NCBI GenBank assembly: GCA_037126765.1
Contig: JBBCBC010000017.1
Location: forward strand, 24,357,916 to 24,421,915
Source: Stenogyne calaminthoides
Taxonomy: Eukaryota > Streptophyta > Magnoliopsida > Lamiales > Lamiaceae
Length of the DNA stretch: 64,000 bases
Direction of reading: 5' to 3'
Shown here in pieces: positions 46,432 through 58,739 of the stretch. Positions within the stretch are counted from its first letter, which is position 1. The number at the start of each line of letters is the position of its first letter. Position numbers and translations under genes: made by a program. The notes beneath the pieces are model-generated. The model was not told the origin of the DNA. It saw only the letters and a list, made by a program, of their open reading frames with translations, and ran no database searches.

Positions 46432-49388
46432 ATGAGAGAGATCCTGCACATTCAAGGAGGCCAATGCGGGAATCAGATTGGGTCCAAGTTCTGGGAAGTG
46501 ATCTGCGACGAGCACGGCGTCGATCCCACCGGTAAATTCAAGGGCGATGGATCCAACGATACTCAGTTGGAGAGGATAAACGTGTATTTCAACGAGGCGT
46601 CCGGCGGAAGGTACGTACCACGCGCTGTGCTCATGGATCTGGAGCCGGGGACTATGGATTCTATCAGATCCGGGCAGTATGGGCAGATCTTCAGGCCCGA
46701 TAACTTTGTGTTTGGGCAATCAGGCGCCGGAAACAATTGGGCGAAAGGACACTACACTGAGGGCGCGGAGTTGATTGATTCGGTGCTCGATGTTGTTCGG
46801 AAGGAAGCTGAGAACTGTGATTGCTTGCAAGGTTTGTGAATTTTGGTTTTAGTTCCCCATTTTGCTGTAATTTGGTTTTCAGTTTGTGTTTTCTGTATGA
46901 TTACTACTTGCTTATACTCATGCATTTAGGAATTTAGGTTTATGAGGTTTAGTATCCTATGCTACAAGTGTTATATTTTTTTTCCCTCTGTTTTTGTATA
47001 TCTGTTGAAACTATGTGTTTATATTTTTCAATTTCTTCACTGTTTTCCTCGTGATGGCCATTGTTATGTTCATAGTTTTCAGTAGCATGATATGATTTAG
47101 TTTTTGCGAGATCTGGAATGAGATTTCACTAAATCACTAGATAGACGCAAGCGTGTAACGCAATTTCAGATGGTCATTTGGGTTAGATCCAAAACTAGGA
47201 CATAAGTTACCTTGGAATTGACTATTGAGTGAAATGTGGTCCCAACATTTGAAAGATTTTACTCCTATACTTGATAAACCTCTGAGAGGGAAGAGATTTC
47301 ATGAAGCATTTTGTGTTTGGTCAATGGGATTTTGTGCTGTGTATTGAGATCTAAATTCCACCACACGAAATGTTAAGCCTGATCTTATTAAGCCTGTTTT
47401 TCTCAACAAATGATGAAGTTCTTATCCTGCCCTTTGATTTTTTTCCTATTCATGGGGCCATTTCCAAAAACACTGTATTATTTTTGGACAATAATTATGC
47501 TGCTCAAATATACATTCCACTCCACCGACAGTTTTCACTGGCAATCTGACTTTCATCAATTATGGAGAAACTGTTACAACAACCTGACTGAGTCCTTTAT
47601 TTACGAAATTAATATATTTGAACTTTTTTTGGTCATTGAAAATCATTAGATATCAAATATGACTTGTCAGTACTTAAAGAACTACTGTATGTTTTTCAGT
47701 TCTTGATTTAGTCACCGACACAACGTGATTCTATTATTGGTTCATGTAGCCTACCCTAATTATTTGGGATTAGAGACTCGGTTTGTGTGTTTAGTATTAC
47801 TTTGTTTCTTCTTTTTTGTCCATACACATCATAATCAATTTTTCGTTTCTGTTCAATACACATAACTAAAAACCTGTTTATGGTTTCCATTTTACCAGGA
47901 TTCCAGGTATGTCACTCACTTGGAGGCGGGACGGGTTCTGGCATGGGTACCCTTTTGATTTCAAAGATCAGAGAGGAATATCCAGACAGAATGATGCTTA
48001 CGTTCTCTGTCTTCCCTTCACCTAAGGTCTCCGACACTGTTGTTGAACCATACAACGCCACACTCTCAGTGCACCAATTGGTGGAAAACGCAGACGAATG
48101 CATGGTGCTTGACAATGAAGCTCTGTATGATATCTGTTTTAGGACTTTGAAGCTCAGCACTCCAAGCTGTAAGTAGTTAAACGAATCAAGAATATTCAGA
48201 TAATTAACTTTAGACACTGGTATTTTTTTAAAATTATAATTGTTTGCAGTTGGTGATTTGAACCATTTGATCTCCTCAAATGGTACAAATCAAGATGACA
48301 CGAACTAATTTCATGATTTTTTTTTTAAGTACAGTTTCTCAACTTAGATGGTGCATAACTAATGCCTTGCGAAATAAATAATATCATACTATATTTTTCA
48401 AAAACGTATTAGTTATATTATTAAAAGTAGTATTACATTTTTAATTGTAAAGTATTAGTCGATCATTTGAGGTAATACTTTTCAGCGTACAAAGTAGTAA
48501 CACCTTTTCACGAAATAACTATTAAGTACAATATTACATTCTTCTAAAAAGTATTAGGTATATCATTTAAAAGTATTAGTTTTTTATATTGTAAAGTATT
48601 AGTTGATAAAATATAATTTGAGGTAATACTTTTAAGGTTAGAATGTAATACTTTTTCATGAAATAACTAATGTAGTAATTTATGTGTTTTTATTATTATT
48701 GTTTGCAGTTGGTGATTTGAACCATTTGATATCCGCAACGATGAGCGGTGTAACCTGCTGTTTGAGATTCCCGGGTCAGCTGAATTCGGATCTTAGGAAA
48801 CTGGCAGTGAATCTGATACCCTTCCCACGTCTCCATTTCTTCATGGTGGGGTTTGCCCCACTAACCTCCCGTGGTTCCCAGCACTACATTTCCCTAACAG
48901 TCCCTGAGCTAACCCAACAAATGTGGGACTCCAAGAACATGATGTGCGCAGCCGACCCCCGCCACGGGCGGTACCTGACGGCATCAGCCATGTTCCGTGG
49001 GAAAATGAGCACGAAAGAGGTAGACGAACAGATGCTGAACGTGCAGAACAAGAACTCGTCCTACTTTGTGGAGTGGATACCAAACAACGTGAAGTCTAGT
49101 GTCTGTGATATCCCCCCGACGGGGCTGAAGATGTCGTCCACGTTCGTGGGGAACTCAACATCCATTCAGGAGATGTTCAGGAGAGTGAGCGAGCAGTTCA
49201 CCGCTATGTTCAGACGTAAGGCTTTCTTGCATTGGTACACTGGGGAAGGCATGGACGAGATGGAGTTCACCGAAGCCGAGAGTAACATGAATGATTTGGT
49301 GGCCGAGTATCAGCAGTATCAGGATGCTACTGCCGATGAAGAGGAAGATTACGAGGAAGAAGAGGGCGCTGAAGAACAGTATGCATGA
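46432..49388 (+). CDS. TUB: Beta-tubulin, 3 exons
   Basis: Subunit of the tubulin dimer that builds microtubules. Coding exons 46432-46831, 47899-48168, 48709-49388; the junctions are GT-AG, in phase, at the two intron positions usual for plant beta-tubulins. The product is 449 residues. It starts with MREI, the tetrapeptide used in tubulin mRNA autoregulation; the GTP-binding GGGTGSG is at 142-148; the C-terminus is a long acidic tail ending GAEEQYA. SRGSQHYISLTVPEL and a KFKGDGSNDTQL loop differ slightly from common isotypes, so it may be a divergent family member. Intron 2 holds a duplicated acceptor (48235-48278). Confidence 0.97.
48235..48278 (+). repeat. Duplicate of the exon 3 acceptor in tubulin intron 2
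   Basis: About 44 bases including TTGTTTGCAG and the first 25-30 bases of exon 3 (TTGGTGATTTGAACCATTTG) recur 459 bases upstream of the real junction at 48709. Splicing here (from 48250) would stay in frame for 18 codons and stop at TAA 48306-48308, giving a truncated protein. Confidence 0.9.
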
Positions 49389-49672
49389 ATGGTGGTACCT
49401 TGATTCACCTTATTATTTTTTGTAATATTTTACTGCTTATGTGTGCTTTCATCAACTTGCTGCTTTCTGTTTGTTACTATCAGTTTCAGGATTTGTATTG
49501 TATTTGTATGCTATCAATGTCGTTGGTGTTAATTTGACAACTACTTTCTACGTTGCACGACTGAACACTGTTGCACTATGTTTCTTGATTAGTATAGCTA
49601 TGAAAAATTATTGCAGCGACATATTCTTTTCTTTTATTTCACTTTGGTATGTGAGATTTCAAAGCTCATTTA

Positions 49673-50594
49673 GGCCCCGTTTGGCTAAGCTTATTTTAAA
49701 CATCTTATAAGTTATAACATCTTATAAATTGTTTTAAGAGCTTATAAGATGTAATTTTTAAGTAGTTTATAAGTTGTTAAAGTGTTTGACTAATACAATT
49801 TACTCCATACGTCCCATAAAAGTTTGCACATCTACTTTATTATCGAGTTTTTGTGAGCGAGTTGTTTATTAGTATTTCAAATGATAAAGTGATTTTTAAA
49901 GATGGATATTATAGATCTACCTCTCATTTATTGTATGCATCTTTAAAAATTATTTTATAATTTTAAATACTAATAAAAAACTCGTTCGCAAAAACACGTG
50001 AAAACAATAAACGTGCACATTTTTTTGGGACAGAGGTAGTATAACTTATTTAATAATTTTTTAATTTTTTTAATATAATTTTTTTTTGAAAATAAAATTT
50101 TTTTTCTGAATTTTTTTATTTGAAATATTGTTTTCGAAAATAATTTTTTTCTGAAAATATTTTTTTTTTCTGAAAATAATTTTTCCCGAATTTTTTTTTT
50201 TTCTGAATTTTTTTTTCTAAAATAATTTTGTTTTCCGAAAATATATATTTTTTAATACTATTTCTTTTAGAAAATATTTTTTTTCGAAAATAATTTTTTT
50301 TTCGAAAATAAATTTTTTTTTTCGAAAATAATTTTATTTCGCAGAAAACGGGACGAGTTGGGTTGAATTTGGGCCGGGATTTATTGAGATAGGGTAGAGC
50401 TTATATAATTTTTGGAAAATAAATTGGGATATCCCAACTTATTTTTTTTGAGCTTATAAGCTCTAAAGAACTTTTTTTTAGATCTTATAAGATGCTAAAC
50501 ATCTTATTTTACCAAACAAAATTAAGGAGCTTATAAGCTCTTAAACAACTTATAAATTATTTTAAAAAGCTTATAAGCTGTGCCAAACGGGCTC
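49673..50594. mobile_element. Tourist-like element, with a Stowaway inside
   Basis: Ends GGCCCCGTTTGGC and the complement of GAGCCCGTTTGGC, with TTA on both sides (49670-49672, 50595-50597). Repeated AGCTTATAAG motifs fill the subterminal parts. The centre is T-rich with AAAATAATTTTTTT repeats (50085-50335). A Stowaway-like MITE is inserted at 49803. Confidence 0.8.
49803..50039. mobile_element. Stowaway-like MITE, copy 4
   Basis: 237 bp with ends CTCCATACGTCCC and the complement of CTACCTCTGTCCC; TA at 49801-49802 and 50040-50041. It pairs over its full length. Confidence 0.88.
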
Positions 50595-50597
50595 TTA

Positions 50598-51976
50598 GTA
50601 CAAGGTAAGGCCAGTGCCAAGAACAATTAAGAATGCATTATCCATCAATAATATTGTTATATTAGACAATTTCCCATGACAAATGATCAAAGGGTATAAT
50701 TTCAATTTCTGTTTTTTATCAGTTGCCGCTCTTATCTTTGAACCTTTTGTCCACATATGCATGAAGTTATCATGTAGCTCAAACGCTAGTTTGACTTGAA
50801 AATATATTACCATCCACACCCTCAACTTCACGTTATCTTCATATACTTAATTATTTAAACACGCTCTTACAATAATTTATTAATTATTAATTCATCCATA
50901 TAATTTTTATGGGTTCCACCATCACCTCTCTTTTACCCACATTTTTGCCAAATATACAATCTTTCTCTAGTTCATATATTTGGATGGATGACGTTTTTTC
51001 TCCAATTTAAAAGTCATTCACAATGATTTTAAACATATTTTTATTCATCCAATGTTTAAACACCTCAATGGATGATTGTAACAATACAGTAATTTATTTT
51101 GGAAACACAAAAAAACTCCTCCTCCTAAGAAAATTTCTCCCTTGGCTAGTTGGCTTTCTATTGACCACGATAACTTGTATTTCAATCTTTCATTTATGTC
51201 AACATGATCAACTAGAATGATATCACCTGTGCCACTTTCGGTGTTTCATAGTCTGGATGTATGACAATAATGACACGTGGATGATGATAAAAATAATAAT
51301 TAACTAACTGTATATACCATACAAACACATGTTATGACTCAAAACGTGAAATGCGAAAAAGTGGTACATAGGAATCGAACTGCTCTCAAACCCTTCTTAG
51401 AAAATGATTTATTTCTTTCAGCTCTAACAAATTTTGTTTCTCTCTTTCTCTAAAAATTGTAGTTTTCTAATGGTATGCTATCCAAATTCTTCGACCTTTT
51501 GTAATCGTTAATTGGATAATTCTTGTTAATCTTCCTAGCATATTAAACCTATGCTTAAAACTGTTCAATCGTTCGTTGTGGGAATTCACGCCAGCTTGAG
51601 TAATTACCATTCTTAAGGGGTCGAGCTTGAAGAGAAATGATCAATTTTCAACTCAACTCAGATGCTGATGTGTTTTTGCAGTTGATGATTGAGTTTTCGA
51701 ATGCACGTTTGTTATTTTGTGAATTATGAAGAATCATTAACCCGAGTCCTTTGTTTTTGGGGGTTCATTTTTGATGAATCTTGGAGTGGGAGCTTTGAAT
51801 TATATGAAGGGTCGGCTGAAAAATCCATATTTTTTGAATATCTTCTCTTGAACTGCAAAATTTTGAGTTTGGGCGTTTTCTCCTCTTGAACAACAAATTA
51901 TATACTTATTAACAAATACTTCTACCCACCAATTACTCTGTTGATATTAGTTATTGACATGAGACGGTCTCATGCA
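50598..51976. other. AT-rich spacer
   Basis: No gene or repeat with clear borders is seen. A GAGACGGTCTCATG motif at 51961-51974 recurs near 52870, outside the hAT-type element. Confidence 0.4.
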
Positions 51977-52860
51977 CAAGGACGGATTCAGGATTTTACT
52001 AGTGGGGTGGATTGAAATTTATTAAAATTTCGCCACATTTAAATTTTAAATTTACATATAGTATTTTTTTAAAATTCCGTTGAATAATTGTACCTGTGAA
52101 TGATCTATATAAGTTCTCTTGTGTTCGAAAAAAAATAATATCCATTTAGGTTATGTCATATGAGATCTCAAAATATAAAACTTATCAGTAATTATATCTA
52201 AATTTATATATATTTCTAAGAAAATATCTTCCAAAAGATTAGTGTTCATTTGTAAATTAAATACATTACTTCTCTATTAATAAATATAATAGTTACAACT
52301 TATGCTCAATATTTGTATTTAACTATTCCAAGAAACATTAATCAATTAAAGAAAATATATCATTTAACTCATGTTAACATTTTATTACATTTTTACCTTT
52401 TTTTTTAAAATAATATTAAAGTGACCAACAAATTATCATTGTCCAAATATATAATAAATAAAAAGTAAATTACTCATATATATTCCTCAAAAGAAAAGGA
52501 CAAAATTTGAGAGAACGATGAACATATTTAATATTGAACAATTTAAATAATAAAAATATTAAATTAAAGAAATCATATTCAGATGGTACTTTGAATGTTT
52601 GAGTGGGAGGTATGTGTCAAGCAAGCACATGAAAAATAGAAAGGGGAAAAAATAAAATTAGAGAACTAAAATTATATTAAGCTCAAGCTACATATTGTAT
52701 ATTAATTTAATAATTGAAAAAAAAGTGTGAGTGGATTTTAATTTTAGACTGAGGATTGCAAATTAAATACAAAATAGAAAATAATATTGGGTTTGGACTT
52801 AAATTTATATATTGAGTTTTATTCACATATCAGTGCATCCCCTAAATAGATATGTCCCTG
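51977..52860. mobile_element. hAT-type non-autonomous element
   Basis: 884 bp, starting CAAGGACGGATTCAGG and ending with the complement of CAGGGACATATC. Flanks CTCATGCA (51969-51976) and CTCATACA (52861-52868) agree in 7 of 8 bases. AT-rich inside and without a transposase. Confidence 0.75.
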
Positions 52861-52868
52861 CTCATACA

Positions 52869-53420
52869 TGAGACGGGATACAACTTAACACAAATCACAC
52901 TCATTCCTTCCAAAGTCTTAAAAACATCAATGCTCAACTTATGCCCCGTCTCGTCCTAAGACCGTCTCACGCAAGTGTGCCTCAGAATTATTTTATTAAG
53001 GTACTATTTGATCAATATTAATTATTTATATTAAATAATTATTATTATTTTTAATGAACAATAATAGTTGTGCGTGCTACTCCTACTACCGCATTAGTCC
53101 AATTCATACATGATATATGTAAAATTATATGTTATAAACTTTTGTGAACCTAAGACCATGTTGAACTCTATTTTCTCAAATATCACTGTTATGTACACAC
53201 ATCATTACTATTATATATGAATACTATGACTATTATGTTTATGCACTATCATTATTAAAAAAATTAGAGTTTACCTTGAACTCGGTTTCCAAGAGATCTA
53301 CTCCAACTATATATATATATACCTAACATTATTTTGTACGTAAATACATACTACTACTATTTAACAAACTTTTACAATTTCTATCTAAAAAAAAAAAAAC
53401 TAAAATCTAAATTCCCTAAA
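52869..53420. other. AT-rich spacer
   Basis: Nothing is recognised apart from a short (TA)n run near 53310. Confidence 0.4.
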
Positions 53421-54252
53421 CTTTTTAGATTGAGTGAACAATGCATTGACGAGATGGGTTCATGGATAGAGGGGAGATGGGTATGGGACTTAAGATGGCG
53501 GTGGAGGTTGAGGGAGAGGGAGGAGGAGAGTCTTAGTGAACTATTAGGGTATTTAAACAAGTACAATCTTACAACAGATAAAGAAGACTCGTGGAAATGG
53601 ATACACTCTAACAATGGTATTTTTTCCACGAGTTTAGCCTACAAGAGAAGAGTTGCAGCAGCGGAGGAGACAAATCGTGTGACAAAAATGGTCTAATGCT
53701 ATGCACCTAAATGTGTTCAATCCATCGTGTGGATGGTGCTCAAACAACGGTTGCCGACAAGAAGAGTCTATAAAGAAGAGGTATTGTTCCCCCTAATGGT
53801 GATACCAATTGTATTTTTTACGCATCGGACGAAGAGAGTATCCAACACCTATTCCTTCCATTGTGAGTTTGCTAAAAAAATCTAGAATTTATGCTATTCT
53901 TGGACAAAATTATCGATGGTCCCACATCAAATGCCCATCGATAATTTTCTCCAACATGACAATTTTTTTAGTTTGGATATTAAAGCAAAAAAATCAGCCA
54001 CATTATGTGCATGCATCATATGGGAGATTTGAAAATCTAGAAATGATCGTGTGTTTAATGGAGAAACATCGAGTCCACAACAGGTTGTCGAGAAAATTAA
54101 GGCAAAGATTTGATCAATGATTAACCAAAATAAATGTAATAGATAGGAGTGGTGACTTTATTCTTTCTTCTCTCAAATTTAATAGGTTGTAACGGGTTGG
54201 TATCCTTTGTACTCAAAATTACTTAATGAAATTTTCTTGTCAAATAAAAAAA
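53421..54252 (+). pseudogene. LINE 3' remnant: zinc-binding RT-linked domain
   Basis: The frame around 53430-53690 reads SEQCIDEMGSWIEGRWVWD, then DSWKWIHSNNGIFSTSLAYK, the start of the zf-RVT region of plant LINEs. After a stop it continues with VWMVLKQRLPTRRVY, an HLFLPCEFAKK-like motif in another frame and IIWEIWKSRNDRVFNGE. An A-rich tail (54245-54255) closes it. Everything upstream of the zinc domain is missing, as with 5'-truncated LINE copies. Confidence 0.85.
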
Positions 54253-54593
54253 AATTACCGTAGGAGTGGAGTACATTTTTTTTTTTTTTTGATCGGAGTA
54301 GGAGTGGAGTACATATTATAGTGTATGAACATAATCATCCAACATAAATAAATTAGAATGTAAATAAGGCACAAATCACACTAAAAAGAATGATTTTTTA
54401 ATCAATTATTCAATTATCCCTTCTGGAATGCGGCCAAGATCGAACCAATGTGTTACATCATTTTATTTCTAACAATCAATCTAATAATTTCTCCAATAAA
54501 TTTGACTAAACTTTACACTTCCGGATACCAAAAATGACCTCAGTAATCTCAACAAATCACCAACATTCTACCTTAACAAAACAAAAATTAGTA
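54253..54593. other. Spacer downstream of the coiled-coil gene
   Basis: It should hold the 3' UTR of the minus-strand gene. No other element is seen. Confidence 0.4.
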
Positions 54594-55641
54594 TCATCTT
54601 GTTCTTGGAAATTTAATACCCCCACTAGAACTCCTCATAATCTTAATCTTGATTATGTCCATTCTTCTCCTCCTAGCTTCAGCAAATCTGGACCGTTGAT
54701 CTGCGAACAAGTCTCTCTGAGCTGATACAATACTCTCCTCAAAAGAAATGTTCAGATCAGGTATCCCAAATGGGCCCACTGGCCCAGGCCCATTAAACGA
54801 TGCCCCAAAATGGGCCGGAATTGGCCCAACTGAATGATGAATTTTCTCTGCCATCTGATCCAAAACGAACGGCTGAGGTTGCCCCAAATTAATTCCAACG
54901 TTACCATATCTACTTATTTCCAATTTAGGCTCTTCTTTAATTTGGTAAGAATTTAGCACCTGTGACGAAATTGAAAAAATAAATCAGGGTTTTGAGTGTG
55001 TGATTAAACGAGATCTTTTGGGTTTAATTTGTAAGGAAATAATAATCCTAGAGTAAATACCATGATCCAAATAATACAAGAATATTTTTTCAGATGATTC
55101 AATTTATTACCTCTTGTTTCATTGCTTTCAATTGAGAATTGTAGGCAATCAACTTGTGGTAATACTTGGTCACGTTTCCAATCTCCTGTTTAGTTGAAAG
55201 TACACCACAATTAAATTTTAAAAAATAAAAATAAAGTACACCACAATTAAGATAATTTCAGATGAAGAATAATGTGGGGAAATTTCAAGAAAAGATAATT
55301 TTGATAACAAGGGTTTTAATGCAAACTGACCTCTTTTAGCAAATCTCTGCGCTGTGTTAATTCTTCAATCGTAGCAGTGTATTTCTCCCTTGACTGCAAA
55401 TCAATTTAACAGTATGTAAGTTTAAATATACAGAAAAAGGGAAACACCAAAATTTGCTCAAAAATAGGAGAGAGGTTTTACTAAAATCAAATTGAAAAAA
55501 AGGAAAAATATTTACACACTTTTTTCACAACAAAAAATTGCAAGAAAGGAGTAGAATTGAATACATATGAAACAGGGGAAAATTGAATTTCTTTACAACT
55601 AACATATCAACACAAGGTTAATAAAAAAATTGGGTTTGGGG

Positions 55642-55673
<32 letters not shown>

Positions 55674-56142
55674 CACATTTTCCATAAAATAATATTACAA
55701 CAGAGGAGTAGAATACATATTAAACAGAGTAAAAAACAGGGGAAAATCAAATTCCTTCAAAACCCAGTTTCTTAATAAAAAAAAATCAAATTGTAAATAA
55801 AATCAAGAAAACACAAACCCTTTTGCGGGAAGTTGTTTTTGTATCAGATTCAGTGGGTGGAAAAGCGAGGGGAGTGACCGGACTGACGGCGGCGGCGCCA
55901 CTCTCCTCCGCCGCTTTGGAGTGAGGTCGTTGGACGTCGTCGTTTTGTGGGAAGGATGTGGAAATGGGAGAGTGATTGAATGTAGATCTCCTTTTGGTGC
56001 AACCCCATTGCAAAGCAGAGGCGGATTCAGGGTTCAATATCAAATTGGGAAGATGGAGTAGAATTTGGGCGACAAAATAGTCATCTTGGGTGGGAAAAGA
56101 GATTTGGGTGCTTCTTCTGCCTATTGGTTTCTTGTCTTTCAT
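54594..56142 (-). CDS. Plant coiled-coil nuclear-type protein, 4 exons, function unknown
   Basis: Exons on the minus strand: 56142-55819, 55393-55331, 55185-55111, 54959-54594, all GT-AG and in phase, 275 residues. Residues 1-108 begin MKDKKPIGRR and DDYFVAQILLHLPNLI, then a Ser/Pro-rich, basic linker. Residues 109-154 (SREKYTATIEELTQRRDLLK, EIGNVTKYYHKLIAYNSQLK) form a coiled coil. The C-terminal part has a DLN-containing IPDLNISFEES, which may be an EAR-like repression motif, and a basic tail SRFAEARRRRMDIIKIK. The start is the first ATG; upstream in frame is only a TTG. It resembles a plant-only family without known function. The leader has a CT/GA repeat (56213-56231). Confidence 0.8.
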
Positions 56143-56406
56143 CGTGATTTTGGTGCAGATTCTTTCTTCTTCGCAACGAAACCCTGTTTTATGAGAAATG
56201 ATGAAGAATTTGCAGAGAGAGAGAGAGAGAAAGATAGTAGCTTCGAGTGTTTTTAAGGACAATGGAAAGAGAGAGAGAGGGGAGGTGCGGATGCCACGTG
56301 GCGACCAGCTAATGATGAAGGGTCGCCTCTCTAGGGTTTATGCCAAATTGCCAATATATATACATTTTTGGATTTTCAATTTTCATTTTTCTATTTCATA
56401 CAAGTA

Positions 56407-56637
56407 CCCCTCCCAGATTTGAAGCCACATCTACTTTTCGTTCGTGTTTTTGCAAGTGAGTTTTGTATTAGTAATTGAAATAATAAATTGATTTTTAAGG
56501 AGGATATAATAGATGAACCTTTTATCTATCATATCCCATCTTAAAAATCAATTTATTATTTCAATTACTAATACAAAACTCGTTCATAAAAACACGTACA
56601 AACAGTAAACCCGCCTTCGAATTCGGGACGGAGAGAG
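56407..56637. mobile_element. Stowaway-like MITE, copy 5
   Basis: 231 bp with TA on both sides (56405-56406, 56638-56639); the right end is CTCTCTCCGTCCCG on the minus strand. Arms with TTTTGTATTAGTAATTGAAA pair fully. Closest to the copy at 45687. Confidence 0.82.
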
Positions 56638-58559
56638 TATTATTTTACCAATTTTTTGTTTAAAAACCGTGCTTCTTTGATGGAGATAACTTGCGGTATG
56701 AAATAGGACAAATTGTATAAAAGGAACTTATCTTTGTTACTTATTGCATTTTAAGGATTGAACTTTAGACTTTTGCAAGGTAAGTATCAAATTATTAATT
56801 TGTTGTAAAAAAAATATACGGTCAATTTTAAAGAAAAAAGGAGTATTTCCGCTTTTTTTTAATATACCACTTTATATGATCATTTTCCAAAAAAAAAACA
56901 AATTATAATAAATATTAATAATGAGTTAATGAATTTTAATATTTTTTAAACGTAAAATAAATTAAAATATAACGAGTACTAATACTCAAATAATTACAGA
57001 CAAGACCTTACAGAAAAAATACCGAATAAGCAATTCGAAGAATTACAAAGAAGAACTACTAATTAATTTTTTAAGTGACTTGCAATGAAGATACTTTAAT
57101 AATGCTTATATGATTTCGTTAATGTATTGAGAATGGATATGAGAAAAAAAGTATTTTAGTCCCATAATTTTTTTATAATCAGTTTTTCGTCCAAAAAAAT
57201 TTAACTATCAAATTTTGATCCCCTAACTATCTCGATTGTTCAATTTTGGTTCCATTTTTGTCGAAAAATAGAAGTGTAGTTTGTCTTATCAAAACAAGCC
57301 AATTTTTTTTCTCGGCTCTGTAATTGTGATCTGATTGTATTGTTGAAATTCGTCTCCATGAATATCTCCTTTAGATTGTTAGAACAAAAGAAATAGAAAG
57401 AGAAAAAGGGAAATTTATATAATGTTTGAGACGTGATTTCACTATCCTAAAGTAGATATTTCCTGCATTATTTTGAGCGCAAATTCTTGTATGCAATTAG
57501 TGCCCCACATTCAAAATTACTCTTCTCGCAGGTCATGGTTTAAGCCAGGTATAAGTCTTCCAAGTTTTTCCTTTTTCACAGGTCTTTCCTTCTCTTGTTT
57601 TTTATTTATATTATTTTTCTTTTCTTCTCTTCCTTATTCAGATCTTGTCATATTCTTCTCGCTTTCTTCCATTTTCTCATCCTCACAAATTTATAGGTCA
57701 TTCCATTATTTTTTTCTCGTGATTCTTCACCACAATTTTTCAGATCATTCTATTCTCTTCTCATATTGTTCTTTAAACTTGATGTTTTTTTTTTAATGTT
57801 TTCTTCAATTGTTCTTCATCTCTTTAGATCAAGTATGTTTTCACGTTTGTACTGACATTTTGTACTTTTTTTTTTTTTTTTTGTTTTCTTCAATTGTTCT
57901 TCATCTCTTTAGACCAAGAATGTTTTGACGTTTGTACTGACATTTTATACATGTGGTAACACATTTTTCTTCATAGTGTAACACTTTTTTGTTCATGTAG
58001 TAGATTTTTTAGCAATATAACACTTTATACATGCGATTGTAATACTGTATGAATGCTCATGTCATACAATATGACAACAGTGTGTTACCTTGTGAACATC
58101 CATGTGTGTTACACATGATATTAAGTTTTTTAGTATAACAATTTAGTAATGTATACTTGTCCATGTGGTGACATATGAAGATTCATAAAGTAACATATGT
58201 GTATGCACACAATACAGAGTCTTGCAGAGACCTGCATGCAGTGGGTACATATTACTAAAAATTCATGTGTTTCTTTATGAAATATCATGTGTTCCTAAAT
58301 GCTTTTAATATGTAATACTGTAAGTTTTTTTTCTATTAATTATCAAAATCATTCATAATTTGTGTTTTGTGGCTGAATTTTTTTCTTATTGTTCTTCAAT
58401 CCACCTTCATGGTTTTTTCTTTCTGCCAGTATTTGAATTCACATTCACCGGATGTCATCTCCCTTTTTGTAAAATCTGTTTTAGCCATCTGAGCATACTT
58501 TTGGGGGACGGATGGAGTATTATAAAAAGTGGCTTGCCTTGAGTAAATATTTTTGGACC
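56638..58559. other. AT-rich spacer with a tandem duplication
   Basis: No gene is seen. A unit of about 71 bases is repeated at 57797-57867 and 57880-57950 (TTCTTCAATTGTTCTTCATC, then ACGTTTGTACTGACATTTT), separated by a T run. Short TGTAACAC / GTAATAC phrases recur at 57950-58330. Confidence 0.55.
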
Positions 58560-58675
58560 ACTTTGCCCCTCCAATATTTTATATTTTGCACAATGCAAAA
58601 TAATCCCTTCAAACCCTGCACTTAGCCCCCCCAACATTTTACACACTGCAAATTAATCCCTGCAAACTCTCCAAA
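58560..58675 (+). repeat. Diverged tandem duplication, about 58 bp
   Basis: CACTTTGCCCCTCCAATATT at 58560 and CACTTAGCCCCCCCAACATT at 58619 start two neighbouring copies that both continue with TGCAAA-TAATCCC and CTGCAAAC-type sequence. Confidence 0.7.
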
Positions 58676-58739
58676 CATTTCATATTAATTCATATACTCA
58701 ATCCCACAATAAACAAATAAAAACATATTACTTTTGTTG

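Noticed and set aside
48684..48708. ATG at 48684 as start of a separate tubulin-like gene
   Set aside because: It is intron sequence; the acceptor at 48709 joins exon 2 in phase.
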